A stretch of 64,000 bases of DNA, from contig JACKOX010000007.1 of NCBI GenBank assembly GCA_024233975.1, positions 74,172 through 138,171 of the forward strand, given 5' to 3'. The translations under genes and the position numbers were made by a program. Positions 19,187 to 28,592 of the stretch are shown here, in pieces (positions within the stretch are counted from its first letter, which is position 1; the number at the start of each line of letters is the position of its first letter). This DNA comes from Rhodanobacteraceae bacterium (GTDB lineage: Bacteria > Pseudomonadota > Gammaproteobacteria > Xanthomonadales > Xanthomonadaceae). A model generated the notes under the pieces. That model was not told where the DNA came from. It was given only the letters and a program-made list of their open reading frames with translations, and made no database searches.

Positions 19187-20455
19187 ATGCACGCCAATAC
19201 CCAGACAGTCGCCAGCGATCCGTCGCTGGCATTCCAGAAGGTCCGGAACCAGACCCGGAAACTGATCGAAGGACTCAGCGCAGAGGACCTCTGCGTGCAG
19301 TCCATGCCCGATGCCAGCCCGGGAAAGTGGCATCTGGCGCATACGACCTGGTTCTTCGAGGTCATGCTGCTGCAGCCGTTTGCCGGACAGGCACCGTTGA
19401 ACGCCAACTGGCTGTACCTGTTCAACTCCTACTACGAGGCCCTCGGCGAGCGCCATCCGCGCCCGCAACGCGGCCTGCTGACCCGACCATCGCTGGACGA
19501 GGTGCTGGCTTATCGCGAAACGGTGGAATCACGGGTGCTGGCTTTCCTGGACGCGCTGGAGCCCGATTCAGCCACAGGTCGCGACGCGCTGGCCGTACTC
19601 GAACTCGGCATGAACCACGAACAGCAGCATCAGGAACTGCTGGTCACCGACCTCAAGCACCTGCTCTCCCGCAATGCCCTGCAGCCTGCGTGGCGTTCGC
19701 CGTCGCCACGCGGGGTGAATCCGGAACCGCTGCCTCCAGCCGAATGGTTGACGCACGAAACAGCGGGTCCGGTGGAAATCGGCGCGAGCAACACCAGCTT
19801 CGCCTTCGACAACGAACGTCCGCGACACCGCACCTGGCTCGAACCCTATGCGCTGGCCTCGCGACCGGTCAGCTGCGCGGAGTACATCGAGTTCATCGAC
19901 GCCGGTGGTTACCGCGATCCACGGTGGTGGCTATCGGATGGGTGGTCCACCGTGCAGTCCGAAGACTGGTCGACCCCACTCTACTGGCGCAATGACGGCG
20001 GTATCTGGCTGCGTTTCAGCAACCGCGGAACGGTGCCGGTCGATCCGAGTGAGCCGATCTGCCATCTCAGCTATTACGAGGCCGATGCCTACGCCCGCTT
20101 TCGCGATGCGCGACTGCCAACGGAAGCCGAATGGGAACAGCTGATCGGCCGGCAGGAATGGAACGGTGAGTTTGCGGACTCGGGTCGCCTCGAACCTGAG
20201 CCACTGACCGGCCGCAGCTTTGGCGGCAACGTCTGGGAATGGACGCAGAGTCCCTACGCGCCCTACCCCGGCTTCAAACCGTTGCCCGGAGCGGCTGGCG
20301 AGTACAACGGCAAATTCATGTGTTCGCAGATGGTGCTGCGTGGCGGCAGCTGCGCCACGCCGCGAAACCATATCCGGTCGAGCTATCGGAACTTCTTCCC
20401 GCCAACCGCGCGCTGGCAGTTCTGCGGGCTGCGGCTCGCCAAGGACATCCCATGA
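19187..20455 (+). CDS. egtB: Ergothioneine biosynthesis protein EgtB (sulfoxide synthase)
   Basis: Non-haem iron enzyme joining hercynine to a thiol donor with oxygen to give the sulfoxide precursor of ergothioneine. The N-terminal DinB-like domain supplies the iron ligands: H in K-W-H-L-A-H-T-T-W and the pair in M-N-H-E-Q-Q-H-Q-E. The C-terminal formylglycine-generating-enzyme-like domain shows G-N-V-W-E-W and L-R-G-G-S. The ATG at 19187 is the first in the conserved region; the long upstream extension lies antisense to the neighbouring gene. 422 residues. Coupled to egtD by ATGA. Thiol donor (cysteine or gamma-glutamylcysteine) cannot be read from sequence; no egtA or egtC is nearby. Confidence 0.93.
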   Translation: MHANTQTVASDPSLAFQKVRNQTRKLIEGLSAEDLCVQSMPDASPGKWHLAHTTWFFEVMLLQPFAGQAPLNANWLYLFNSYYEALGERHPRPQRGLLTRPSLDEVLAYRETVESRVLAFLDALEPDSATGRDALAVLELGMNHEQQHQELLVTDLKHLLSRNALQPAWRSPSPRGVNPEPLPPAEWLTHETAGPVEIGASNTSFAFDNERPRHRTWLEPYALASRPVSCAEYIEFIDAGGYRDPRWWLSDGWSTVQSEDWSTPLYWRNDGGIWLRFSNRGTVPVDPSEPICHLSYYEADAYARFRDARLPTEAEWEQLIGRQEWNGEFADSGRLEPEPLTGRSFGGNVWEWTQSPYAPYPGFKPLPGAAGEYNGKFMCSQMVLRGGSCATPRNHIRSSYRNFFPPTARWQFCGLRLAKDIP

Positions 20456-21432
20456 ACAGCGCCGTCATCGCGCCGCCCAACGCCACCATTGTCGACCTCA
20501 GCCCTGACCTGGAAAGCCTGCAGGACGCGGTCATCGATGGCCTGTCGATGTCGCCTAAATGGCTGCCGGCGTGGCTGTTCTACGACGCCCGCGGCTCGGA
20601 GCTGTTCGAGGCCATCTGCGAGCAGCCCGAGTACTACCCGACACGCACTGAACTCGCGATCTTTCACCGGCACGGTCGCGAGATCGCCCAAACGCTGGGC
20701 GAAGGCTGCCGGCTGGTCGAACTCGGCTCTGGCGCCGACACCAAGGCGAAGATGCTGCTGCGCATCCTGAAGAACCCGGACGGCTACGTCGCCATCGACA
20801 TTTCCGGCAGCCAACTTCGCTCGTCCGCGCTGGCGCTGGCCCGCGAGTTCCCGCGCCTGCCGATCACCGGCATCGTTGCCGACTACGGCGAGGACAGCGC
20901 ACTGCCGCTGGAGGAAAGTCCCGGCGATGGCCCGCTGGTCGGCTTCTTCCCGGGCTCGACCATCGGCAACATGGAGCCGCGCGTGGCCGAAGGCTTCCTC
21001 AATGCGTGGGCGGAACGCCTGTCCGGTGGCGGCATGCTGATCGGCGTCGATCTGCTGAAATCACCGGAGCGCCTCAACGCCGCCTACAACGATGCCGCCG
21101 GCATCACCGAGGCGTTCAACCTCAACATGCTGCGCCACATCAACCGCGAACTGGGCACCGACTTCGACCTGTCACGCTTCCGGCATCGTGCCTTTTTCAA
21201 TGCCGACAAGAGCCGCGTCGAAATGCACCTGGTCAGCGACGGCGCACAGATTGTTCACGTGGCAGGCCAACCGTTCCGCTTCGCCGACGGCGAGTCCATC
21301 CACACCGAGAGCAGCTGCAAGTACAGCATCGACAGCTTCCAGCAACTGGCCCGCCGCGCCGGTTTCGAACCGATGCGCGTGTGGACCGACGACGACAGCC
21401 TGTTTTCCGTGCACTACCTGCGCGCGCCCTGA
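20452..21432 (+). CDS. egtD: L-histidine N(alpha)-methyltransferase EgtD
   Basis: SAM-dependent trimethylation of histidine to hercynine, the first step to ergothioneine. Family features: F-Y-D-A-R-G-S-E-L-F-E near residue 40, the E-Y-Y-P-T-R-T-E segment, SAM motif L-V-E-L-G-S-G-A-D-T-K, and F-F-P-G-S-T-I-G-N. 326 residues, normal. The start ATG at 20452 overlaps the egtB stop. The two genes form a complete minimal ergothioneine operon; the C-S lyase step would have to come from a gene elsewhere. Confidence 0.95.
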   Translation: MNSAVIAPPNATIVDLSPDLESLQDAVIDGLSMSPKWLPAWLFYDARGSELFEAICEQPEYYPTRTELAIFHRHGREIAQTLGEGCRLVELGSGADTKAKMLLRILKNPDGYVAIDISGSQLRSSALALAREFPRLPITGIVADYGEDSALPLEESPGDGPLVGFFPGSTIGNMEPRVAEGFLNAWAERLSGGGMLIGVDLLKSPERLNAAYNDAAGITEAFNLNMLRHINRELGTDFDLSRFRHRAFFNADKSRVEMHLVSDGAQIVHVAGQPFRFADGESIHTESSCKYSIDSFQQLARRAGFEPMRVWTDDDSLFSVHYLRAP

Positions 21433-21447
21433 GGCCCGCGACGGCGA

Positions 21448-22449
21448 TCAACCCGCCGGTGGTGGCGGGGGCGGTGCGGCAGGGGCCGACCCGGGCAGTG
21501 CGGGTGCCGGCTGCGGGGCGATGCCACCGGCCTTTTCCTTGAGTTGGCGGAACTTGCCGGACCAGCCCTCCAGTTTGCCGCTCCACTCGGCGTTGGGCAT
21601 CTGGCCGGCGCTGACCTTGAAGTAAACCTGCATCAGCGCGGTCATCGCCAGCGGGTCGACCAGCGCCGCCTTCAGACCCCAGGCCAGCACCACGGCGATG
21701 GCCACGCCCCAGAAACTGGCGACATTCGGGAACAGGCTGGCGACGCCCAGCGCAGGAGCCAGACAGACCACGAAGATCAGCGCGGTCAGCAGCCAGACGA
21801 TGACGGTGATGGCCGCGGCATTCTTCAACAGCGTCTTGTAGTTCTGCGCGTAGAGCACCACGGCATCACGGCTGGTGGCCCAAGCGTTGTCGGACTTCAC
21901 GCGGATGTTGTGGGCCAGGATCACCTCGTCCACGTAGGTGAGCGAGGTGCGCAGGATGGCGTTGATGATGCCCATCGCCGAATCGAGTCCCGGGATCGGC
22001 AGCCAGTTGGCGATGCGCATGGTCATGCGGTTGATGACGCGGATGATGCCGTTGATGAGGCGATCAACGCCGAACAGCACAGAGCTTTCCACGAAGCGCG
22101 ATTTCACCACCTCGGCGCCGTGCGCCAGCTGGCCCTTGCCGCCGGGGATCTCCTTGCCTTCCAGCAGCTCGGCCAGCACCGCGATGTGACCGGCCTTCAC
22201 CATGTACAGCAGGTATTCGCGCAGCCAGTAGAGCACGCCACTGGTCAGACCAAAGCCGATGGCACCGCCCCAGAAGGCAAAACCGGGGTTCGACGCCGCC
22301 TTGCCGACAATCCAGCCGATGCCAGCGCCAGCGCCAGTAACGATCAGATAGGCAAGGCTGATGCCGACATAGACCATCAGGCGCAGGAACAGATAGGGAG
22401 TGGTGCGAAGCAACAGGCCAAGAACCTGGCCCAGCTTGAAGTCGAACAT
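21448..22449 (-). CDS. Multi-spanning membrane protein with Pro-rich tail
   Basis: 333 residues, starting MFDFKLGQVLGLL at the ATG at 22449. Four or five membrane segments are clear (L-M-V-Y-V-G-I-S-L-A-Y-L-I-V, a Gly/Ala-rich pair, and A-I-T-V-I-V-W-L-L-T-A-L-I-F-V-V later), with a Lys/Arg-bearing central loop. The C-terminus is cytoplasm-like and ends in a Pro/Ala run. I do not recognise the family and assign no function. Convergent with egtD, 15 bases apart, so no link with ergothioneine follows from position. Confidence 0.75.
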   Translation of the reverse strand: MFDFKLGQVLGLLLRTTPYLFLRLMVYVGISLAYLIVTGAGAGIGWIVGKAASNPGFAFWGGAIGFGLTSGVLYWLREYLLYMVKAGHIAVLAELLEGKEIPGGKGQLAHGAEVVKSRFVESSVLFGVDRLINGIIRVINRMTMRIANWLPIPGLDSAMGIINAILRTSLTYVDEVILAHNIRVKSDNAWATSRDAVVLYAQNYKTLLKNAAAITVIVWLLTALIFVVCLAPALGVASLFPNVASFWGVAIAVVLAWGLKAALVDPLAMTALMQVYFKVSAGQMPNAEWSGKLEGWSGKFRQLKEKAGGIAPQPAPALPGSAPAAPPPPPPAG

Positions 22450-22659
22450 GGCGGAAATTTCCCGATGATTGATGAGGGGTTGTCGCACGCGGTGGGACGA
22501 CTACCGGCTACGTTGAACGATACGGGATCACCGGGCGGTTTCCGACATGCGGCTGAAGCCGTCACGGGAAACCCGCAACGCCTTTCGCTTGACCGGTACC
22601 GCCCCGCTCGCCACCATCCCGCCCTGTCCTACCGCAATACCGCACGGAATCCTCACGGA

Positions 22660-24549
22660 ATGAGCAGTCGCTACAACGCCGCCGACATTGAAGTCCTCTC
22701 CGGCCTCGACCCGGTCCGCCGCCGTCCGGGCATGTACACCGATACCAGCCGTCCAAACCATCTCGCGCAGGAAGTCATCGACAACAGCGTCGACGAGGCG
22801 CTGGGCGGCCACGCCAAAACCATCGACGTCACGCTGCATGCCGATGGCAGCTGCGAGGTCAGCGACGACGGACGCGGCATGCCGGTGGACATCCACCCCG
22901 ACGAAGGCATTCCCGGCGTCGAGCTGATCCTCACGCGCCTGCATGCCGGCGGCAAGTTCAGCGGCAAGAACTACACATTCTCGGGCGGCCTGCACGGCGT
23001 CGGCGTCAGTGTGGTGAATGCGCTGTCGTCGAAAGTGGAGATCTTCATCAAGCGCGACGGCAGCGAATTCCGCATGCAATTCCGCGACGGCGAAACCGAC
23101 TCGTCGCTCGAAGAAGTCGGCAGCGTCGGCAAGCGCAACACCGGGACGCGTCTGCGCTTCTGGCCTGATCCGAAATACTTCGACACGGCCAAGTTCAACC
23201 TGCGCGCGTTGCGCCACATCCTGCGAGCCAAGGCGGTGCTCTGCCCCGGCCTGACCGTGCGCCTGTTCGACGAGGCCAGCGGCGAGCGCAATGAGTGGTT
23301 CTACGAGGACGGCCTGCGCGACTACCTCGCCGGACAGATCGCCGACCGCGAACGCCTGCCGGCCGACCTGTTCGTCGGCAGCCACAGTCGCGACACCGAA
23401 ACCGCCGACTGGGCCATCGCCTGGATTCCCGAGGGCGAGCTGGTCACCGAAAGCTACGTCAACCTGATCCCGACCGCCCAGGGCGGCACCCACGTCAACG
23501 GCCTGCGTTCCGGCCTGACCACGGCGCTGCGCGAGTTCTGCGACTTCCGCAACCTGCTGCCGCGCGGGGTGAAGATCGCGCCGGAAGACGTGTTTGATCG
23601 CCTGAGCTTCGTGCTGAGCGCCAAGCTCACCGATCCGCAGTTCAGCGGGCAGACCAAGGAGCGCCTGAGCTCACGACAGGCTGCGGCTTTCGTCGAAGGC
23701 GCCGTGCACGACGCCTTCAGTCTGTACCTCAACCAGCACGTTGAACTGGGTGAGCAGATCGCACAGCTGGCGATCAGCCGCGCACAGGCGCGCCTCAAGA
23801 CCGAGAAGCAGATCGTCCGCAAGAAGGTCACGCAAGGTCCCGCCCTGCCCGGCAAGCTGGCCGACTGCATCAGTCAGGACCTGTCGCGCACCGAGCTGTT
23901 CCTGGTCGAGGGCGACTCCGCCGGTGGCAGCGCCAAGCAGGCGCGCGACAAGGACTTCCAGGCCATCCTGCCGCTACGCGGCAAGATCCTGAACACCTGG
24001 GAAGTGGAATCCGGCTCGGTGCTGGGCTCGCAGGAAGTGCACGACCTCGCGGTCGCCATCGGCTGTGATCCAGGCAAGGATGACCTGTCCGGCCTGCGTT
24101 ACGGCAAGGTGGTGATCCTCGCCGATGCCGACAGCGATGGCCTGCACATCGCCACGCTGCTGACCGCGCTGTTCCTCAAGCACTTCCCGTCGCTGGTGCG
24201 CGCTGGTCACGTCTTCGTCGCCATGCCACCTCTGTTCCGTGTCGACGTCGGCAAGCAGGTGTTTTACGCGCTGGACGAAGAGGAAAAGCGCCTGCTGCTC
24301 GAGCGCATCGAGCGCGAAAAGATCAAGGGACAGGTCAGCACCACGCGCTTCAAGGGTCTCGGCGAAATGAACCCCTCGCAGCTGCGCGAATCCACGATCC
24401 ATCCCGATACGCGCCGACTGGTGCAACTCACGGTCGAAGACGACGACGGCACCCCGCAACTGATGGACATGCTGCTCGGCAAGAAACGCGCCTCCGATCG
24501 CCGCCAGTGGCTGGAGGAAAAAGGCGATCTGGCGACGCTGGAAGTGTGA
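22660..24549 (+). CDS. parE: DNA topoisomerase IV subunit B
   Basis: ATPase subunit of topoisomerase IV, which unlinks daughter chromosomes. The start ATG at 22660 gives MSSRYNAADIEVLSGLDPVR with the standard R-R-P-G-M-Y segment. GHKL ATPase motifs (D-N-S-V-D-E-A, D-D-G-R-G-M-P, G-G-L-H-G-V-G) are intact. The TOPRIM domain has E-G-D-S-A-G-G and D-A-D-S-D-G-L-H. 629 residues, normal. The frame is open far upstream across the antisense membrane protein gene; that part is not conserved. parC is not in the window. Confidence 0.97.
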   Translation: MSSRYNAADIEVLSGLDPVRRRPGMYTDTSRPNHLAQEVIDNSVDEALGGHAKTIDVTLHADGSCEVSDDGRGMPVDIHPDEGIPGVELILTRLHAGGKFSGKNYTFSGGLHGVGVSVVNALSSKVEIFIKRDGSEFRMQFRDGETDSSLEEVGSVGKRNTGTRLRFWPDPKYFDTAKFNLRALRHILRAKAVLCPGLTVRLFDEASGERNEWFYEDGLRDYLAGQIADRERLPADLFVGSHSRDTETADWAIAWIPEGELVTESYVNLIPTAQGGTHVNGLRSGLTTALREFCDFRNLLPRGVKIAPEDVFDRLSFVLSAKLTDPQFSGQTKERLSSRQAAAFVEGAVHDAFSLYLNQHVELGEQIAQLAISRAQARLKTEKQIVRKKVTQGPALPGKLADCISQDLSRTELFLVEGDSAGGSAKQARDKDFQAILPLRGKILNTWEVESGSVLGSQEVHDLAVAIGCDPGKDDLSGLRYGKVVILADADSDGLHIATLLTALFLKHFPSLVRAGHVFVAMPPLFRVDVGKQVFYALDEEEKRLLLERIEREKIKGQVSTTRFKGLGEMNPSQLRESTIHPDTRRLVQLTVEDDDGTPQLMDMLLGKKRASDRRQWLEEKGDLATLEV

Positions 24550-24585
24550 TAACGCTCGTCTGTTGGGTCGGCGTAGACTGCCGAC

Positions 24586-24762
24586 ATGGCCCGTGGCGAT
24601 CGCCAATCCCGTCAACGCCGTTTCGGCACATTCAGTGACCGTATATTCGCGGCGTTGCTGTTCGTCGGCTTTGGCGTGCTCATTTACTTCGCCGCCAGCG
24701 GTCGCTTTGATCAGGAAATCGGCCAATTCTCGCACTGGTTGCGGAACCTGTTTGGTGGCTGA
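24586..24762 (+). CDS. 58-residue membrane protein downstream of parE
   Basis: Reads M-A-R-G-D-R-Q-S-R-Q-R-R, then a single hydrophobic helix (I-F-A-A-L-L-F-V-G-F-G-V-L-I-Y-F-A-A) and a short amphipathic tail ending L-F-G-G. The basic-hydrophobic-amphipathic plan and strong GC third positions argue for a real small inner-membrane protein. It begins 36 bases after parE. A 6-bp hairpin (GTCGGC/GCCGAC) and a TAGACT box (24574-24579) lie immediately before the ATG, so it may have its own leaderless transcript. Function unknown. Confidence 0.6.
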   Translation: MARGDRQSRQRRFGTFSDRIFAALLFVGFGVLIYFAASGRFDQEIGQFSHWLRNLFGG

Positions 24763-24783
24763 GTCACAGCCCGCCGGCAGACT

Positions 24784-25557
24784 TCAGACGCAGGTTTCCA
24801 GCAAAGCCCTCAGCACAGCCTGAAGGCTGGCAGCCTTTTTTCCGTCGTATTCGAAGCTGTCTTCGTCCATGTAGCAGCGCTGGCTGATTTCGAGCTGCAC
24901 CGCGTCGATGCCATTCGCCGGATCGCCATAGTTGCGGGTGATATGGCCGCCCTTGAAGCGGCCGTTGGCGACCCAGTCGTAGGCGCTCTGCCCTTGCAAG
25001 ACTGCTTCCAGACGCGCCTGTCGATCCACGGAACAGCTGGCACCGGCGGACGTGCCGAGATTGAGATCCGGCAAGCGGCCCTCGAACAGGAACGGCACCA
25101 CGCCGCGGATGGAATGCGCTTCCCACAGCACCGCGCGGCCGTGCGCTGCCTGGATGCGTGAGAGCTCGGCCGCCAGCGCATCGTGATAGGGACGCCAGTA
25201 GCGCTCGCGGCGAATGGCAATCTCATCGGCATCCGGCGCCATGCCTTCCTGGTAGATCGGCTCACCGTCGAAGCCGACCAGCGGACACAGGCCAGTGGTG
25301 TTCTGTCCCGGATACAGAGAGGCGTCGTCCGGAGGGCGATTCAGATCAATGACGTAACGCGAACAGCGCGGCACCAGCATCGAGGCGCCCAACTCACGGG
25401 CGAAATCGTAGAGACGCGCCACGTGCCAGTCGGTATCGGGCACGCCGCGCGCCTTGTCGGTCAAACGTACCGAGATGTCATCGGGAAGCGCCGTGCCGTC
25501 ATGCGGACAGCTGACCAGCAGCGGCGCGCTGCCTTGATGCAATGTGAAGGTAGACAT
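24784..25557 (-). CDS. hutG: N-formylglutamate deformylase
   Basis: Zinc-dependent amidohydrolase releasing formate and glutamate, the last step of the five-enzyme histidine degradation route. Visible motifs: S-C-P-H-D-G-T near the start (His ligand), D-L-N-R-P-P-D, W-E-A-H-S-I-R-G-V-V-P and L-E-I-S-Q-R-C-Y-M-D-E. The ATG at 25557 (MSTFTLHQGSAPLLVSCPHD) is chosen over a further upstream in-frame start. 257 residues. No other hut gene is nearby, so this copy may work alone or with unlinked hut genes. Confidence 0.88.
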   Translation of the reverse strand: MSTFTLHQGSAPLLVSCPHDGTALPDDISVRLTDKARGVPDTDWHVARLYDFARELGASMLVPRCSRYVIDLNRPPDDASLYPGQNTTGLCPLVGFDGEPIYQEGMAPDADEIAIRRERYWRPYHDALAAELSRIQAAHGRAVLWEAHSIRGVVPFLFEGRLPDLNLGTSAGASCSVDRQARLEAVLQGQSAYDWVANGRFKGGHITRNYGDPANGIDAVQLEISQRCYMDEDSFEYDGKKAASLQAVLRALLETCV

Positions 25558-25659
25558 GGCGGGCACGCTAACTGCTGTCCGGCGTGGTTCGCAAGCCGCC
25601 ATGTCTGGAAATCCGCATTGGCTTCGTATCCCGGGGAATTGCCACGAAAGGACGCCCGC

Positions 25660-27180
25660 ATGCAGAAGCTCGTTGTTGCCGTATTCCTGTCCCTGTCACT
25701 AATCGCCATCGACACAGCTCAGAGCGCCACGTTCAACGTCACCAATACCAACGCAACGGGAGCCGGTTCGTTTCGCCAGGCGATGATCGACGCCAACGCG
25801 AGCCTTGACGCCAGCAACACCATCCAGGTGGACAGCGGCCTCAGCGGCACCATAACGCCACAGTTCATCAGTTCCGACCTTCCGCTGATCGAGTCGCAGC
25901 AGCTGACCATCAATGGTCCGGGTGCCGACCTTCTGACATTGGACCTGACCAGCCTTCAACGCCTGACGCTGGAATCGGGCGTAACCCAGCTCCAGATCAA
26001 CGACCTTGCCATCAGCGGTGGCACGGCGTTTCGTGGTGGCTGTCTCAACAGCGAACACGGTGCCGAGCTGCTGATGTCGGGAGTGATTTTCGAGAACTGC
26101 ACGGCGGTAACCACGAACACGACGGAAAATGCACGGGGTGGCGCCATCTACAGCACCGGAATGCTCGTGCTCCAGGACAGCACGCTCAAGGACAACCAGG
26201 CGCTGGGTGGAGTCGACGCCGGGGCCGAAGGCGGCGCAATTTACCTTGCGCCGCTGGCCGGTGGCGTCACGCTGACCATCCGCCGCTCACTGGTCAACGG
26301 CAACGACGCCAGCAGCGACAAGAATGGGGCGTCCGTCCTTGGCGGCGCCATTCGCGTGACCGGCAATGTCAACACGGTCATCGAGGATTCCGGCTTCACC
26401 GGCAACCGGACCGTGCTGACCGGCACCGGTTCCAGCGGAGATGGTGGTGCGATCAGCGGCCTTTTCAGCCAGTTGACGCTGCGCCGCAATCTGTTCTACG
26501 CCAATTCCAGCGCCGGTAGCGCCAGCGTCATCAGCATCGGCGCGAGCAATCCCGCCGATCGCTCGCCCACTGACATCGAGAACAACACGTTCTATTTCAA
26601 CGACGGCAACCGGAACGGCGTCGTCAACAACGGCGCGGCCATTTTCCTCAACCGCAGCGCGCTGCGCATGCGCAACAACAGCTTCCGCGACAACAAGACC
26701 AGTATCGGCGGAGGCAGCCTCCACTATGGCGGTGACATCGACCTGATCAGCGTGTCCAACAACGCCTTCGACATCGACAGCCAGGACGGCAGCCAAAGCT
26801 GCAGCATCAGCTTCGGCGTGACGCCGGACGCCAGCTTCACTGGCATGTTCAACTACTTCACCGATGACAGCTGCACCTTTATCGCCGGCGCAGGCACCCA
26901 GCACCCGACCCTGCGCCTGGAGGCCACCACCTTTCCGGCCAACGCCACGGCCTTCACCCTAATCCCGAAGGGGCCGAGCCCGCTGATCGACGGCGGTGCC
27001 ACCGCAGTCTCGGATACGGACTGGACCCTGTGCCCGCTCAAGGACCAGGTCGGCTTCCCGCGCCCGCTCGACAGCGACGGCGACGGCGACGCGCGATGCA
27101 CCGCCGGCGCCGGTGAAACCGCATTCATCCTGCCGTCGGTCATCTTCAATGACGGCTTCGAAGACCCCGGGATACTCTGA
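25660..27180 (+). CDS. Secreted parallel beta-helix protein with C-terminal GFE tag
   Basis: 506 residues from the ATG at 25660 (AAAGGA ribosome-binding site). Signal peptide (L-V-V-A-V-F-L-S-L-S-L-I-A-I-D-T-A-Q-S-A), then T-F-N-V-T-N-T-N-A-T-G-A-G-S-F-R-Q-A-M, the start common in right-handed beta-helix proteins of the Pmp/choice-of-anchor Q type. Repeated G-G-A-I and D-N-x-A turns run through the middle. The protein ends V-I-F-N-D-G-F-E-D-P-G-I-L, a short tag also found in three other exported proteins of this window. Likely extracellular or outer-membrane bound; no enzymatic residues are evident. Confidence 0.75.
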   Translation: MQKLVVAVFLSLSLIAIDTAQSATFNVTNTNATGAGSFRQAMIDANASLDASNTIQVDSGLSGTITPQFISSDLPLIESQQLTINGPGADLLTLDLTSLQRLTLESGVTQLQINDLAISGGTAFRGGCLNSEHGAELLMSGVIFENCTAVTTNTTENARGGAIYSTGMLVLQDSTLKDNQALGGVDAGAEGGAIYLAPLAGGVTLTIRRSLVNGNDASSDKNGASVLGGAIRVTGNVNTVIEDSGFTGNRTVLTGTGSSGDGGAISGLFSQLTLRRNLFYANSSAGSASVISIGASNPADRSPTDIENNTFYFNDGNRNGVVNNGAAIFLNRSALRMRNNSFRDNKTSIGGGSLHYGGDIDLISVSNNAFDIDSQDGSQSCSISFGVTPDASFTGMFNYFTDDSCTFIAGAGTQHPTLRLEATTFPANATAFTLIPKGPSPLIDGGATAVSDTDWTLCPLKDQVGFPRPLDSDGDGDARCTAGAGETAFILPSVIFNDGFEDPGIL

Positions 27181-27206
27181 CCAGCGGTCAGGAACTGGCG
27201 ACCACC

Positions 27207-28568
27207 TCAGGTCATCAGCACCACTTCTTCGGCGGAGGTCGGGTGAATGGCGACGGTGTCGTCGAAATCCCGCTTGGTGGCGCCCATGCGGATGGCGACG
27301 GCGAAACCCTGCAGGATCTCGTCGGCGGCTTCACCCAGCAGGTGCAGGCCGACGACCTTCTCCTCGCTGCCGGCGCAGACCAGCTTCATCAGGCTGCGCT
27401 GCTCACTGCCGGCCAGCGCGCCGCGCATCGGCCGGAAGCGGCTGCGATAGATGCGGACATCGTCGCCGAAGCGCTCGCGCGCCTCAGTTTCCGTCATGCC
27501 AACGGTGCCGATGGGCGGATGCGAGAACACCACGGTCGGGATGTTGGTGTAGTCGAGCCGACGATCCGCCTCGTCACCGAACAGGCGATCCATCAGCCGA
27601 CGTGAAGCGGCGATCGCTACCGGCGTCAGCGCCGGCGCATCGGTGACATCGCCCACGGCATGGATGCCGGCCACATTGGTGTCCTGGAAGGCATCCACGG
27701 CAATGAAGCCCTTGTCGTCAAGCGCCACGCCGGCGTCGGACAGGCCGATGCCCTCGACATTCGGATCACGACCCAGCGCCCACAGCAGCTGGTCGAAACC
27801 GTCCGCGCTGCTGCCATCCTCGAACGCCAGCGAGTAGCCACCATCGCTGCGCGATGCGCCAGCGAGTCGCGCTCCGTGATGACGTTCGATGCCGTGATGC
27901 GTCATCCCGTTGCCCAGCGCGTCGGCAATCTCGTGGTCAAACTGCCGCAGCACGCAGGGGCCACGGGTGAACAGGCTGACCCGCGCACCCAGTGATCGCA
28001 GCACGCCGGCGAACTCGACGCCGATGTAGCCGCCGCCGACGATGGCGATATGGCGCGGGCATTCGCGCAGCGCGAACACGTCGTCAGACACCATGCCCAG
28101 CTTGCCGCCCGGCAGGTCGATACGCCCCGGACGCGCGCCAGTAGCAACCAGCACATGGCGTGCCGTCATTTCGCGCTCACCGACCGCGACCCGATGCAGA
28201 CCGTCCCTTGATGCCAGCAGGCGGCCGCGACCATCGACCATCTCGATGTCCAGTTCACTGAAGCGCCCACGATAACTGCCGTGGATGCGTTCGATGTAGT
28301 CGTCGCGCAGCTGCACGAAGTGCTGCCAGTCCAGGTGCGGCGCGGCGACCGAATCGAAGCCAAAGGCGCGGGCGACCCGCGAGGCGTCAGCCAGGTCGGC
28401 AGCCAGCCACATTGCCTTCTTCGGCACGCAGCCGACGTTGACGCAGGTGCCACCCAGGCGGTCCGGCTCGATGATGGCAACGCGCGCACCATGGCGCGCC
28501 GCACGTACCGCGCCGGCAATCCCGCCGGAACCGGCGCCAAGGACGATCAGGTCGAAGCTGCTGGACAT
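27207..28568 (-). CDS. gor: Glutathione-disulfide reductase
   Basis: NADPH-dependent flavoenzyme reducing oxidised glutathione. The FAD site G-A-G-S-G-G is near the N-terminus, the redox disulfide G-G-T-C-V-N-V-G-C-V-P-K-K follows, then the NADPH motif G-G-G-Y-I-G-V-E-F-A, and the C-terminal H-P-T-S-A-E-E carries the catalytic His-Glu pair. 453 residues, normal. The C-N-V-G-C-spaced active site and the H-P-T-S-A-E-E ending distinguish it from lipoamide dehydrogenase. It starts 24 bases after the DadA-like gene and may share its transcript. Confidence 0.93.
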   Translation of the reverse strand: MSSSFDLIVLGAGSGGIAGAVRAARHGARVAIIEPDRLGGTCVNVGCVPKKAMWLAADLADASRVARAFGFDSVAAPHLDWQHFVQLRDDYIERIHGSYRGRFSELDIEMVDGRGRLLASRDGLHRVAVGEREMTARHVLVATGARPGRIDLPGGKLGMVSDDVFALRECPRHIAIVGGGYIGVEFAGVLRSLGARVSLFTRGPCVLRQFDHEIADALGNGMTHHGIERHHGARLAGASRSDGGYSLAFEDGSSADGFDQLLWALGRDPNVEGIGLSDAGVALDDKGFIAVDAFQDTNVAGIHAVGDVTDAPALTPVAIAASRRLMDRLFGDEADRRLDYTNIPTVVFSHPPIGTVGMTETEARERFGDDVRIYRSRFRPMRGALAGSEQRSLMKLVCAGSEEKVVGLHLLGEAADEILQGFAVAIRMGATKRDFDDTVAIHPTSAEEVVLMT

Positions 28569-28592
28569 CGGGTTTCCTGTGAATTCGGAGGT

